Shown here: positions 26,646 through 35,193 of the stretch, piece by piece
Layout: each line of letters starts with the position of its first letter
How positions within the stretch are numbered: position 1 is the first letter of the stretch
NCBI GenBank assembly: GCA_015272325.1
Contig: JACYLU010000002.1
Location: forward strand, 62,001 to 126,000
From: Synechococcales cyanobacterium C42_A2020_086
Lineage (GTDB): Bacteria > Cyanobacteriota > Cyanobacteriia > Elainellales > Elainellaceae
DNA: 64,000 bases
Direction: 5' to 3'
Made by a program: the position numbers and the translations under genes
The notes under the pieces: generated by a model
Database searches by the model: none
Told to the model about the DNA's origin: nothing
Seen by the model: the letters and a program-made list of their open reading frames with translations, nothing else

Positions 26646-27518
26646 ATGTCCTTCTCAGCGACCCCACGGCACATTTTGGCAGCACTGTTGCCCCATCTGC
26701 GGGTAGCAGCCGCCTACGCTCGCCAAATTCAGTCTCGGATCGCCGCCCAGCCCGCCAAAACAGCAGATAACCTGTTTGGGGCAGCGCTAAGTGATGCAGA
26801 CCTTTCAATCCAAACCTTTGTGGAAGTGGCACTGCTAGGACTATTTCCCCAGATTCGCTTCTACGGCGAAGAGCATGAGCAATCCTACAACACCAAGTAT
26901 TTTCGAGGCATTGAGCTGGGAGACCATCAGGGAGACTATCTGGTTACCCTAGATCCGATTGACGGTACGCAGTTTTACCTAGACGGTCACTCCAATTACC
27001 AAATTATTTTGAGTGTGCTGAATTGGGACGAATTTGAAGCGGTGCTAGCGATTACGCCTGCCCAAAACACCTACTGCTACGCCCTGCGGGGTGAAGGCTG
27101 CTGGCAGGGCACCTTAGATCAGAACCTCGATGCCTGCGAGCCGTTGCGAGTTCGGGAGCCGCAGCCAACGATTCTGCTAGGGTGGGGCATGGAAACGCTA
27201 GCGCCGCAGTTGGAACCCCATTACACCGTTCTGGCAGTGGCAACGTCCTATTCCACACACACGGAAATGCCGAATGTGAATGGCATGCTGAGTGGAGCGC
27301 TGGCAGGAGCCGTAATCCGAGCGGGCAACTGGATTGATAGCGCGGCCCTTGCTTTTATGGCTCAGGAGGCGGGCTGCATCGTCACAACACTAGACGGGGA
27401 ACCCGTACCGCCGCTCTACACCTGCACTCACTATCAGCGTCCTGGTTTAATTATTGCAGCTTCGGTGAGTGTCCATCGGCATTTGCTAGAGGCAGTGGCT
27501 CATAGCAACCCGCGATAG
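26646..27518 (+). CDS. inositol monophosphatase family protein
   Basis: A 290-residue member of the Li+-sensitive phosphatase superfamily (IMPase/FBPase/CysQ). The metal-binding signature LDPIDGTQFYLDGHSNYQI is at about residues 100-118, an upstream acidic residue lies in GEEHEQS, and a late Asp occurs in the GNWIDSAALAFMAQEAG segment, so the active site looks complete. Substrate could be inositol phosphate, PAP or a sugar bisphosphate; the sequence does not decide. Its last 19 bp overlap the convergent mrpB gene, so the two transcripts would be antisense at their 3' ends. Confidence 0.87.
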   Translation: MSFSATPRHILAALLPHLRVAAAYARQIQSRIAAQPAKTADNLFGAALSDADLSIQTFVEVALLGLFPQIRFYGEEHEQSYNTKYFRGIELGDHQGDYLVTLDPIDGTQFYLDGHSNYQIILSVLNWDEFEAVLAITPAQNTYCYALRGEGCWQGTLDQNLDACEPLRVREPQPTILLGWGMETLAPQLEPHYTVLAVATSYSTHTEMPNVNGMLSGALAGAVIRAGNWIDSAALAFMAQEAGCIVTTLDGEPVPPLYTCTHYQRPGLIIAASVSVHRHLLEAVAHSNPR

Positions 27519-28162
27519 CGAATAAAGATCAGCACCGCCGCCCAGGATCCCAAAGTCACTTTAATGGCTACCAAAATGTTGAGCAGAGGTACTGCACCAC
27601 CGCTAAACAGGGTGCCCAATTCACCGTGAGGCAGCTCTAGACCTACCAGCGTCAGCACCGACAGCACGATAAAGATCAGCACCGATACTTTTTCCCAGGT
27701 CGCGGCGTGCCAGCGCTTGTAGATGGCCTGCATCCATTCCGAGGAAGAGGTAATGGCGATCAGCCCAATAGCAGTGCCACCTGCTACCCCAGCCGCAAAG
27801 CCACCCCCCGGACTGAGATGTCCACGAATCGCCAGCTCAATGCCCACCAGAGCCGAAATCGTCGCTCCTAGACGCGCCAGCACAATCGACGGCTGATCGG
27901 TGAATTGGCGAATGCGGTTGGAGGGTGGCTCGTTCGCCAGCAGAAATTTGCAGCCTAGAATAGCGATTGTGAATACTACAACCTCAAAAATCGTGTCGTA
28001 GAGCCGGTTACGAAAGATAATTCCCGATACAGCATTGGGGACACCGCTGTCTTGGACCACCGCCTCCACAATTGAGGGTTGAATCGGATCGGGTGAAGGG
28101 TTGGCGATCAGCAGCATTTTGACAAACAGCGCAATACCGGCGGCAACGTAGAGCCATCTCAT
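27500..28162 (-). CDS. mrpB: Na+/H+ antiporter subunit MrpB/MnhB
   Basis: A 220-residue membrane protein and last gene of the Mrp operon. The MnhB domain occupies about residues 75-215: RLGATISALVGIELAIRGHL, SPGGGFAAGVAGGTAIGLIA with the conserved HLSPGGGF motif, then FSGGAVPLLNILVAIKV. An N-terminal part (about 1-75) contains two further hydrophobic segments and the DTIFEVVVFTIAILG stretch found in the MrpA C-terminal region of other bacteria. Start ATG 28162 overlaps the stop of the DUF4040 gene by 4 bp (ATGA), indicating translational coupling. Part of a secondary Na+(Li+)/H+ antiporter for alkali and salt tolerance. Confidence 0.88.
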   Translation of the reverse strand: MRWLYVAAGIALFVKMLLIANPSPDPIQPSIVEAVVQDSGVPNAVSGIIFRNRLYDTIFEVVVFTIAILGCKFLLANEPPSNRIRQFTDQPSIVLARLGATISALVGIELAIRGHLSPGGGFAAGVAGGTAIGLIAITSSSEWMQAIYKRWHAATWEKVSVLIFIVLSVLTLVGLELPHGELGTLFSGGAVPLLNILVAIKVTLGSWAAVLIFIRYRGLL

Positions 28163-28917
28163 GGCTGCTCCTCCAGAGGTTGGACAGAAACGGGAATCGC
28201 GTGAGAAACAGATGTGGGTGCAGAGCGGCCAACCGCCGTCAGAGTCAGGGTTGTGCTAGACGAGGCAAGCTCAGCGTTCATGATGTCGTAGAGGCGGCGT
28301 AGGCGAGTGATCGTTTGATAGGGCGCAGGTTCAGACTGCCAATCGGGTTTTCGGTACAACGACTCGCGATCTCCCTGAGCAGAGACAGCTTCCTGAAGTG
28401 CCGCCGTTGGCAAGCAGATGGCATGAACGTCTCTATCCATCAAGGCTTGCTGCAGAGCTTCTGAATCAGCGTAGGCATACAGCTCGATCCGCATGTGATG
28501 TCTGCGAAATACAGTCCGCAGATCGCTCAGCAGGGTTTCAAATGGGGGGGGCGGTTGGGCAGAGGAGGCAACCGTTTCCTCGGCGGGGGCGGGTTCCAGG
28601 ACAGGCTCAGGGGTGGGCTGGTCCTTCTGCTGATCTTTTTCTTTTATGTGGTCTGATAGGTAATCTTTGAGAATACCCAGCCGCATGACCATCGAGGACC
28701 GCACCGCCACCGCGTAGAGCGTAATGGCCAGCATCGTTCCCACTAGGGCTTCAGTGAGAGCCACATCGGCCGCGCCCAGCACAGCATAGATCAGGGCTGA
28801 CATAGCACCCAACACGCCGCGAATAATCAGAGCATGGTAGGGATTCGTCTGAAAGACCAGCATGGCCGCCGATAAGGGCATCAGGGCAACAATGATGTAG
28901 AGATAGCTATCCGTCAT
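28159..28917 (-). CDS. DUF4040 subunit equal to the MrpA C-terminal membrane part
   Basis: A 252-residue protein. The first 90 residues form three hydrophobic segments with the DUF4040 pattern (YHALIIRGVLGAMSALIYAV then LGAADVALTEALVGTML), which in classical Mrp antiporters is the C-terminal part of the large MrpA. The remaining 150 residues are soluble: a Pro/Glu linker (PTPEPVLEPAPAEETV) and a small folded-looking domain (VFRRHHMRIELYAYADSEAL, CLPTAALQEAV). Overlaps of 4 bp downstream and 11 bp upstream place it within the operon. Function of the soluble tail is unknown. No MrpA NuoL-like N-terminal part exists in the window. Confidence 0.85.
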   Translation of the reverse strand: MTDSYLYIIVALMPLSAAMLVFQTNPYHALIIRGVLGAMSALIYAVLGAADVALTEALVGTMLAITLYAVAVRSSMVMRLGILKDYLSDHIKEKDQQKDQPTPEPVLEPAPAEETVASSAQPPPPFETLLSDLRTVFRRHHMRIELYAYADSEALQQALMDRDVHAICLPTAALQEAVSAQGDRESLYRKPDWQSEPAPYQTITRLRRLYDIMNAELASSSTTLTLTAVGRSAPTSVSHAIPVSVQPLEEQP

Positions 28918-29194
28918 TCTCGCTCCCCGGACTCGAGCAGTAGGCCAGTACGTATCCCAACACGGTATTCCAGAGCGCCAAAGAGATAATGGCTAAGAGC
29001 AGCAGTGGCCACTCATTCGGGATCCTCAGGAGTAGCCCGACCACAATGGCCATCGATCCTAGAGTGTCTGCAACCGACAGGGTATGCAGCTTGAATAAGA
29101 CGGAACGTTTGCCGAGCAGGGGAAAGGTGCCCCAAAACCAGAACACTAACCCGCCGCCAATACAGAGATAACTCAGTACGCTAATTAGATCCAT
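28907..29194 (-). CDS. mrpG: Na+/H+ antiporter subunit MrpG/MnhG
   Basis: A 95-residue protein with three membrane segments. The MnhG pattern is visible: YLCIGGGLVFWFWGTFPLL, then KLHTLSVADTLGSMAIVVG with the conserved H-x-x-x-x-x-D-T-L-G block, and a final helix LLLAIISLALWNTVLGYVL. It overlaps the next gene by 11 bp and the previous gene (mrpF) by one base. It is a small subunit of the Mrp antiporter complex in the cytoplasmic membrane. Confidence 0.88.
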   Translation of the reverse strand: MDLISVLSYLCIGGGLVFWFWGTFPLLGKRSVLFKLHTLSVADTLGSMAIVVGLLLRIPNEWPLLLLAIISLALWNTVLGYVLAYCSSPGSENDG

Positions 29195-29445
29195 CAGGCC
29201 TCACTCAATCGTTTGATCACATGAGCTAGCAGCATCAAGGCTGCATTTCCGACACTCAAGATGATGACGCCAACCACCCCAATCATCCAATCATCTCGCA
29301 GAACCGATACCACTAAGATCATCACCGATGTCTTGGTGGCAATACTGGCAAAGGCTAACATCGTCTGCCAAATATCTTCATCTTTCCAGGCTTCACACAT
29401 CGGTATGAGTAGCGCCAGGATCATGGCAATTAGAACTAAAGTCAT
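29194..29445 (-). CDS. mrpF: Na+/H+ antiporter subunit MrpF/MnhF-like
   Basis: An 83-residue hydrophobic protein with three predicted membrane segments (LVLIAMILALLIPMCEAW; TSVMILVVSVLRDDWMIGVV; VIILSVGNAALMLLAHVIK). Size, topology and position between mrpE and mrpG identify it as MrpF, though the sequence itself diverges from the Bacillus type. Start overlaps mrpE stop by 4 bp. Confidence 0.8.
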   Translation of the reverse strand: MTLVLIAMILALLIPMCEAWKDEDIWQTMLAFASIATKTSVMILVVSVLRDDWMIGVVGVIILSVGNAALMLLAHVIKRLSEA

Positions 29446-29831
29446 GGGTTTCTTCGCCGCTGCACTCGGTGGACTTCATACCAACCGTCTTCTCGATATC
29501 GCAAGACGATGGTTTTCGGAGTAAACGTGATCAGGAACACGTCTAGAAAAATGAGACCAGGGGTGCGGCCCGGAGGCACTCGTTCCAGGGTGACTTCTTC
29601 GTAGCGATGGGGATAGATGATCATTTCCACCGCCTCTACATAGGCTTGGGGAATCGCCACGATGATTTCGTAAAAGGCCCGTATCCAATCTCTTAGCGCC
29701 CCCAACGATTTGGGCCCTCCCGGCATCAGCAGCGCCACAGTAACCCCAATGATGATATTGGCAATGCTGAGATTCGCCGTGAGTAGAAACCAGATGATTA
29801 GTCGCAATATCAGGCTGAGATATCCTGTCAT
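29442..29831 (-). CDS. mrpE: Na+/H+ antiporter subunit MrpE/MnhE
   Basis: About 129 residues. Two N-terminal hydrophobic segments (LSLILRLIIWFLLTANLS; IANIIIGVTVALLMPGG) are followed by the soluble MnhE domain (LRDWIRAFYEIIVAIPQAYV; PGRTPGLIFLDVFLITFTPK with TIVLRYREDGWYEVHRV). I chose ATG 29831, which overlaps the mrpD stop as ATGA; an ATG five codons upstream is possible. Part of the Mrp operon, with a 4-bp overlap to mrpF downstream. Confidence 0.88.
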   Translation of the reverse strand: MTGYLSLILRLIIWFLLTANLSIANIIIGVTVALLMPGGPKSLGALRDWIRAFYEIIVAIPQAYVEAVEMIIYPHRYEEVTLERVPPGRTPGLIFLDVFLITFTPKTIVLRYREDGWYEVHRVQRRRNP

Positions 29832-31294
29832 GCCAGTACCATCCAAAAGAGTAGAATTGCCATCACACTCATCATTCCGACCAAATGTTCAAATTGCTCC
29901 AACATCCTGGGAAGCCGAAACGCCGTGCGTCGAGCCAGAAGGAAGTAGACTAACCAGCCAGCGCCAATGATCGCGACTGCCTTGACGATATTAGCCAGGG
30001 TATAGGCCTGCAAATAGCCAAGATTGGCAATCAGCAATCCGGCAATTAGGACAGCCACCGCCCCCAAAAACCCTGAGTTCAGGTTGCCCTGCTTCTCGTG
30101 GGGCAGCGCTATGAATTTGGCGTACACAATAGCCGTTCCCACTGCCGCCAAGTTCATGGCTATTGTCTGGAAGGGCAAGAGGTGTTCCAGAGTGGACATT
30201 TTGGCGCCAAATCCGGCTAGCAGCGGCAACCCAGAAATCGAAAGCCCAGCCATGACGAAAACTATCCACAAGCCACTGTTGATGGGCTGCTGTTGTAGCT
30301 CCTTAAAGTCCCGGCTAGGCAGTGTACCCGCGGCCAGGAACATAGCTGCCTTTCCCAGCCCATGCGCCAGGGCATAAAAGCCGCCCACGGCCGGAGCTGC
30401 TAGCACCCAACCCAACTGAGAAATCGTGCTTAGCGCCAGGGTGCGTTTGGTGTCCTTTTCAAAGACGGCATAAAAAACCCCCAACAGCGTCGTTGCTACA
30501 CCAAAAATGCGCACAACCGGATCCACAGACTCGACCATCAGCGCACAGCGCAGCAGGGGATACACGCCAGCCTTCACCACCACGCCCGAAAGCATTGCCG
30601 AGACGGGAGTCTCCGCTTCGGAGTGAGTCAAGGGTAACCACAGCCCCGAGACAAACACCCCTCCTTTAACCAGCAATCCCATAAAAATCAGGGCAAAGGC
30701 TTCAGGTGGAGCTGCACCTAAGCCCGCAAAGCTAAAGGAGAGAGTAGCTTTGTAGACCAGCACTGCTCCTATCAGGTAGAACAGCATCGCCGTATTGCTG
30801 ATAAACAAGTAGCGCAGCCCAACCCAGATCGAGCGGTCGGTGCGGGGATGGGCGATCAGCAGAAAGGCGGCAATACCGCTGACTTCTAAGGCGACGTAGA
30901 GGCTGATAAAGTCGGCACAGGCAAAGGCGGCATTGACACTGCCATGCATCATCAGCATCTGAGCATAAAAAAATGCTGTTCTGCCGCTGTTCCAGCAGTA
31001 AACCACCACCGCCAAGGTGACTAGGGCATTGGTCAAAATAAAGTAGCCGCTGAGTTCATCGATCACGAGAGTGACGCCAAAGTGATCGAGCAATCGCAAG
31101 GTCAGTGGCTCGGTTGACAGCTGACCCAGCGTGTTGTAGCCGGTCAAGATCAGCATCGCATAGGCGATAGACGCCAACGCTCCAACCAAGGCCAGAGCGC
31201 GATCGAGCTGGGGCAACAGATAGATCAGAAATCCTGCGAAGAACGGCAGGGCGATCCAGATGATCGTCGTACTGAGACTCATGCTCAAACTCAT
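29828..31294 (-). CDS. mrpD: Na+/H+ antiporter subunit MrpD (NuoN/NuoL-like)
   Basis: A 488-residue polytopic protein of the proton-translocating NADH-quinone oxidoreductase membrane family, with about 13-14 hydrophobic segments. The segments FICADFISLYVALEVSGIAA, GLLVKGGVFVSGLWLPLTHSEAE in two parts, and AGVYPLLRCALMVE carry the family's Glu and Lys residues (for example the Glu in YVALEVSG and the Lys in LLVKGGVF). This is the ion-translocating core of the antiporter; it is the only NuoL/N-like subunit in this operon, where classical Mrp has two. Seven bp separate it from mrpC upstream. Confidence 0.9.
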   Translation of the reverse strand: MSLSMSLSTTIIWIALPFFAGFLIYLLPQLDRALALVGALASIAYAMLILTGYNTLGQLSTEPLTLRLLDHFGVTLVIDELSGYFILTNALVTLAVVVYCWNSGRTAFFYAQMLMMHGSVNAAFACADFISLYVALEVSGIAAFLLIAHPRTDRSIWVGLRYLFISNTAMLFYLIGAVLVYKATLSFSFAGLGAAPPEAFALIFMGLLVKGGVFVSGLWLPLTHSEAETPVSAMLSGVVVKAGVYPLLRCALMVESVDPVVRIFGVATTLLGVFYAVFEKDTKRTLALSTISQLGWVLAAPAVGGFYALAHGLGKAAMFLAAGTLPSRDFKELQQQPINSGLWIVFVMAGLSISGLPLLAGFGAKMSTLEHLLPFQTIAMNLAAVGTAIVYAKFIALPHEKQGNLNSGFLGAVAVLIAGLLIANLGYLQAYTLANIVKAVAIIGAGWLVYFLLARRTAFRLPRMLEQFEHLVGMMSVMAILLFWMVLA

Positions 31295-31301
31295 GGCAGG
31301 T

Positions 31302-31637
31302 TTACGGCGTGTTATTCTGTTCGATTTCGCTGCTTTCCAGGGTGGGATTGTCGCGCGACAGCTTCATGACGCCCACCAGCATCAGGGCTTGAATCGAGAA
31401 GCCAATGACAATAGCGGTTAAAATCACGGCTTGTGGTACCGGGTCGGCGTAGGTTAATGGTCGGTCGGAGAGAATAGGTGTAAACAGTCCGTCTCGCCCT
31501 GCCACCAGCACGTAGTAGGCGATCACGCCGGTGCTCATCACATCCATAGCGATGATTTTCATCACCAAATTTTTCTTGAAGATGATGCCAAAAAAGCCAC
31601 ACAATACCGTTGCCAATACGCAAGCTTCTAGAAACAC
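31302..31637 (-). CDS. mrpC: Na+/H+ antiporter subunit MrpC (NuoK-like)
   Basis: About 111 residues if translation begins at GTG 31637, matching the normal MrpC length. Three membrane segments (LEACVLATVLCGFFGIIF; MKIIAMDVMSTGVIAYYVLV; PQAVILTAIVIGFSIQALML) and the PVPQAVILTAIVIG block with family Pro/Gln/Leu/Thr residues identify it. The frame stays open to ATG 31751 but the added 38 residues are basic and soluble and do not look like MrpC. It is the first gene of the seven-gene Mrp operon; a strong palindrome lies about 195 bp upstream. Confidence 0.86.
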   Translation of the reverse strand: MFLEACVLATVLCGFFGIIFKKNLVMKIIAMDVMSTGVIAYYVLVAGRDGLFTPILSDRPLTYADPVPQAVILTAIVIGFSIQALMLVGVMKLSRDNPTLESSEIEQNNTP

Positions 31638-32039
31638 GGGAATTGCCTGTGGGGTAAGGGATGACAGAGGTCTTCTTAACCATTCACGCTGTCGCGCTCT
31701 TATTGCATGAAGTCGCGGGATACAAAGTCCCTCCGACCTTGTAAGAAACACACCTCATCAAGCCACGAAGTCACAAACTCAGGGAATTGGCGCCGCTAGC
31801 TTGGATTGCGGTTGCGGTCCTGTACGACCTGTCAAGGTGTATACATTGAGTATATATACCTTGTCTATAGATTAATATTAATGGTTAAGTAAGATTGGAT
31901 AGTGATTTTATGATACTTGATTCGGTGCATTCTGACGAGAGGGTGCCCTAGAGAAATCTTGGCAAAATCAGTGCCGGTGATTCTGCTTCATGCCGCTCTC
32001 GCCCATAATGAAGGTAAAGACGCTTTACATTGCTTCATC
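31638..32039. other. divergent control region between mrpC and ubiD
   Basis: About 400 bp between two divergent genes, with an AT-rich centre (31,830-31,920) containing the palindrome at 31833-31863. Promoters for both genes are likely here but no -35/-10 pair stood out. No open frame of interest. Confidence 0.5.
31833..31863. promoter_or_regulatory. 11-bp inverted repeat in mrpC/ubiD intergenic region
   Basis: CAAGGTGTATA (31833-31843) and TATATACCTTG (31853-31863) are reverse complements except for one G-T position, with a 9-bp spacer. Its size and AT-rich core are typical of a dimeric repressor site. Which gene it serves is unknown. Confidence 0.55.
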
Positions 32040-33551
32040 ATGGCAAAGGATCTGCGGGATTACTTAAAACTGATTGAGCAGCGGGGGCAATTGCGGCGGA
32101 TCAGCGCCTTGGTCGATCCCAACCTAGAAATTGCCGAAATCGCCAACCGTTTGTTGCAGCGGGGTGGGCCAGCACTGCTGTTTGAAAACGTCAAGGGGTC
32201 GCCCTATCCGGTTGCCATCAACGTGATGGGCACAGTGGAGAGAGTCTGCTGGGGGTTGGGGATGGAGCATCCCGCTGAACTAGAAGCGCTCGGCAAAAAG
32301 CTGGCAATCCTCTATCAGCCGCGGCCACCTAAGACACTGTCGCAGGCGGTAGAGTTGGGGAAAGTGCTATTTGACGTAGTGAAGGCCAAGCCGGGACGCG
32401 ATTTTCTGCCGAGCTGCCAGCAGGTGGTGCGGCGAGATCAGGAGGTGGATCTGACGCAACTGCCGCTGCTGCGGGTATATCCGGGCGATGCCGAGAAGGT
32501 GATCACCCTGGGGCTGATGATTACAAAAGATCCAGAAACCAAGATTCCCAACATTGGCGTCTATCGCTTGCAGTTGCAGTCTCCGACCACTATGACGGTG
32601 CAGTGGCTTTCGGTGCGAGGGGCAACGCGGCATCTGCGTAAGGCGGCAGAACGGGGGCAAAAGCTAGAAGTTGCCGTGGCGATTGGGGTGCATCCGCTGG
32701 TGGTGCTAGCCGCAGCCACGCCCTTACCAATCGATCTATCCGAATGGCTATTTGCCGGACTGTATGGTGGTTCTGGGCTGCCCCTGGCCAAGTGCAAAAC
32801 AGTGGATCTCGAGGTACCGGCAGATTCAGAATTTGTGCTAGAGGGGACGATTACTCCTGGCGAGACCGGCGTGGATGGTCCAGCGGGCGATCATATGGGC
32901 TACTACGGCGGGGTAAACGAGCAGGCGCCGCTGATTCATTTTCACTGTGTAACGCATCGCCGCGATCCGATCTACATGACCACGTTTAGCGGTCGCCCAC
33001 CCAAAGAAGACGCCATGATGGCGATTGCCCTCAACCGCATCTATACGCCGATTCTGCGACAGCAGGTCCCGGAGATTGTGGATTTCTTTTTGCCGATGGA
33101 GGCGTTGAGCTATAAAGCGGCGGTGATTTCGATCGATAAAGCCTATCCGGGACAGGCGCGACGGGCGGCGCTGGCGTTCTGGAGTGCGCTGCCGCAGTTT
33201 AGCTATACAAAGTTTGTGATTGTGGTGGATAAAGACATTAATATCCGCGATCCGCGGCAAGTCGTATGGGCGGTGACGTCGAAGGTGGATCCCGCTCGGG
33301 ATGTGTTTATCTTGCCGGATAACCCGTTTGATGCGCTGGATTTCGCTACAGAGAAGCGGGGACTAGGCAGCAAAATGGGCATTGATGCGACGACGAAGGT
33401 GTATCCGGAGACCGATCGCCCGTGGGCAGAGATGCTGCAGCCCGATCCAGAGACAGCAGCTTTGGTGGATCGCCGCTGGGCAGAGTATGGGTTAGCGGAT
33501 TTGCAGCTAGGAGAGGTAGACCCAAATTTGTTTGGGTATGACCTTCGCTAG
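32040..33551 (+). CDS. ubiD: UbiD family decarboxylase
   Basis: A 503-residue prenylated-FMN decarboxylase. Typical stretches: KDLRDYLKLIEQRGQLRRI at the start, NPHR-type region replaced by NIGVYRLQLQSPTTMTVQW, the catalytic E-(R)-E region ADSEFVLEGTITPGETGVDG, HMGYYGG, and the C-terminal KMGIDATTK. In cyanobacteria UbiD is needed for plastoquinone synthesis, decarboxylating a 4-hydroxybenzoate-derived intermediate with cofactor made by UbiX; other aromatic substrates are possible. I chose ATG 32040; the frame is open to 31917 but without family similarity. Converges with the flippase-like gene 13 bp downstream. Confidence 0.93.
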   Translation: MAKDLRDYLKLIEQRGQLRRISALVDPNLEIAEIANRLLQRGGPALLFENVKGSPYPVAINVMGTVERVCWGLGMEHPAELEALGKKLAILYQPRPPKTLSQAVELGKVLFDVVKAKPGRDFLPSCQQVVRRDQEVDLTQLPLLRVYPGDAEKVITLGLMITKDPETKIPNIGVYRLQLQSPTTMTVQWLSVRGATRHLRKAAERGQKLEVAVAIGVHPLVVLAAATPLPIDLSEWLFAGLYGGSGLPLAKCKTVDLEVPADSEFVLEGTITPGETGVDGPAGDHMGYYGGVNEQAPLIHFHCVTHRRDPIYMTTFSGRPPKEDAMMAIALNRIYTPILRQQVPEIVDFFLPMEALSYKAAVISIDKAYPGQARRAALAFWSALPQFSYTKFVIVVDKDINIRDPRQVVWAVTSKVDPARDVFILPDNPFDALDFATEKRGLGSKMGIDATTKVYPETDRPWAEMLQPDPETAALVDRRWAEYGLADLQLGEVDPNLFGYDLR

Positions 33552-33564
33552 GTTGACTAGGGCA

Positions 33565-34551
33565 CTACCGTTCTCTCGCCTGGGAATCCCCGCTCTGCCG
33601 CTGGGCAGTGTTGAGGGTAGCAAGGTAATGATTCAAGAAGGGAATACCGCCAATCGCGGGTAAGAGATAGCGGGAGGTGCAGAGGAGTCCGAGGGCAGCG
33701 GCGGTGGGGGCATCGAAGTAGGGCTGATAGAAGGCAATGAGGGCGGCATCGCGGGTACCCACCCCGGCGAAGGTCAGGGGCAACAGACCAGCAAGGATGG
33801 CCAGCGGCGACAGGGCCAAGTTAACGAGGAAGGGGACCCAGGCGTTGAGGGCGAGAATAAACAGCCAGATTTGCAGCAGGTGCAGCAACCAAATCGCGAT
33901 AGAGGTGACCACGATAACCAGCAGGTGGCGTTTGTCGCGCCAGAAGTAGTCATGCATCTCCTGCCAGGAGTAGCTAAGTTTGCCGAGTTTGGCTCGTAGG
34001 GCTTTGGGAGCGATGATCTGGCCAAGGCGAAAGAAGAGTCGTGCAAAGCGAGGAAAGCTCAGAAGCAGGATGCCTAGCACCAGTCCAGTGGCGACACAGA
34101 TAGTCATCAGCCCAAACAGCCAGTCGTGACGCGGGTAGAGCAGCAGCCCAAAAGCACACCAGAGCAGCAGCGAGAGCATATCACAGGCTTTCTCGAAGAC
34201 AACTAGCGAGAGGGCGAGAGAGCCGCTGAGGTGGCCACGGTCGCGCATGAAGTAGGCTTTGGCAATGTCGCCCATTTTGGAGGGCAGCACCATATTCAAA
34301 ACGCTGGCCGCCAGAATCAGCGTGTTGGCTTCCCCGAATCCCAGCCGCCCGCTGACTGGCATGAGCTGCTGCAACCGCCAGGCGGTGATCAGGGTGATCG
34401 GCACCACCATACCCAAGCTGACTGCCATCCACACAGGGTTACTGTTCCGAAACACCTGAATCAGCCCAGCAAAGTCAATCTGCCAATAGATTGCCGCCAG
34501 GATCAGTCCGCTCACCAAGATGGAAATCAGCCGTTTCATTCTGCTCGCCAC
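33565..34551 (-). CDS. lysylphosphatidylglycerol synthase TM-like / flippase-like membrane protein
   Basis: A 328-residue protein of the AglD/MprF transmembrane family (UPF0104). Seven to eight hydrophobic segments; family features include LQQLMPVSGRLGFGEANTLI, LPSKMGDIAKAYFMRDRG with the conserved G-D-x-x-K/R, SLVVFEKACDMLSLLL, and LPLTFAGVGTRDAALIAFY (P-L-x-x-x-G-V-G-x-R/W-E/D) near residue 265. Members move or sense membrane lipids; the actual substrate is not predictable. It lacks the soluble aminoacyl-transferase domain of true MprF. Confidence 0.86.
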   Translation of the reverse strand: MASRMKRLISILVSGLILAAIYWQIDFAGLIQVFRNSNPVWMAVSLGMVVPITLITAWRLQQLMPVSGRLGFGEANTLILAASVLNMVLPSKMGDIAKAYFMRDRGHLSGSLALSLVVFEKACDMLSLLLWCAFGLLLYPRHDWLFGLMTICVATGLVLGILLLSFPRFARLFFRLGQIIAPKALRAKLGKLSYSWQEMHDYFWRDKRHLLVIVVTSIAIWLLHLLQIWLFILALNAWVPFLVNLALSPLAILAGLLPLTFAGVGTRDAALIAFYQPYFDAPTAAALGLLCTSRYLLPAIGGIPFLNHYLATLNTAQRQSGDSQARER

Positions 34552-34722
34552 TCCTCAATGCCTTTGACCATCCTACGGCCCACCTTGCATGGCTCAACCC
34601 AACCGCAGGGGACGCAACTCTAGATGCTAGATATCTTCATCTTTCTTAAACTTTTTCCTACACTAGAGGTAGGGTCGCTTTATCCCTCGTTTTGCTAAAA
34701 CTTTCCTGCGTTTTTGAATCCT

Positions 34723-35193
34723 ATGCCTGCTGCCGATGCTGCTCTCTCCTCCGCGACGGAACCAACCCCAACTTGGCAGATCAAGCTGCTCTACGACGGC
34801 GAATGCCCACTCTGTGTGCGAGAAGTTAATTTCTTGAGAAAACGCGATGCAGGGCGCGGGCTGGTGGAGCTGGTCGATATTGCAGCGGATGATTACGATC
34901 CGGCAGACCACGGCGGCATTGATTTCGAGACGGCTATGGGGCGGATTCATGCCCTGCTGCCCGATGGCACGATCGTCAAAAACGTCGAGGTGTTTCGCCG
35001 CGTTTATGAGATTCTTGGCATGGGCTGGATCTATGCCATCACCAAACTGCCGGTGGTTGGGGCTTTGGCAGACGCGCTGTATGGGCTATGGGCAGACTGG
35101 CGGCTGCGACTAACGGGGCGGCCGGACTTGGCAACTTTGGTAGCAGAGCGGCAACGGAGGGGTTGTGAGTCCGAGCGCTGTCGGCTAGACTAA
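34723..35193 (+). CDS. thiol-disulfide oxidoreductase DCC family protein (YuxK-like)
   Basis: A 156-residue protein of the DUF393/DCC family. The signature DGECPLC is at about residue 28-34 (KLLYDGECPLCVREVNFLRK), followed by LVDIAADDYDPADHGGIDFE and GRIHALLPDGTIVKNVEVFR, and a C-terminal hydrophobic stretch. DCC proteins have a predicted thioredoxin-like fold with a CxxC pair, here Cys-Pro-Leu-Cys. ATG 34723 is preferred over TTG 34714. Two extra cysteines lie at the C-terminus (RRGCESERC). Its last 9 bp overlap the convergent 529-aa gene. Confidence 0.85.
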   Translation: MPAADAALSSATEPTPTWQIKLLYDGECPLCVREVNFLRKRDAGRGLVELVDIAADDYDPADHGGIDFETAMGRIHALLPDGTIVKNVEVFRRVYEILGMGWIYAITKLPVVGALADALYGLWADWRLRLTGRPDLATLVAERQRRGCESERCRLD

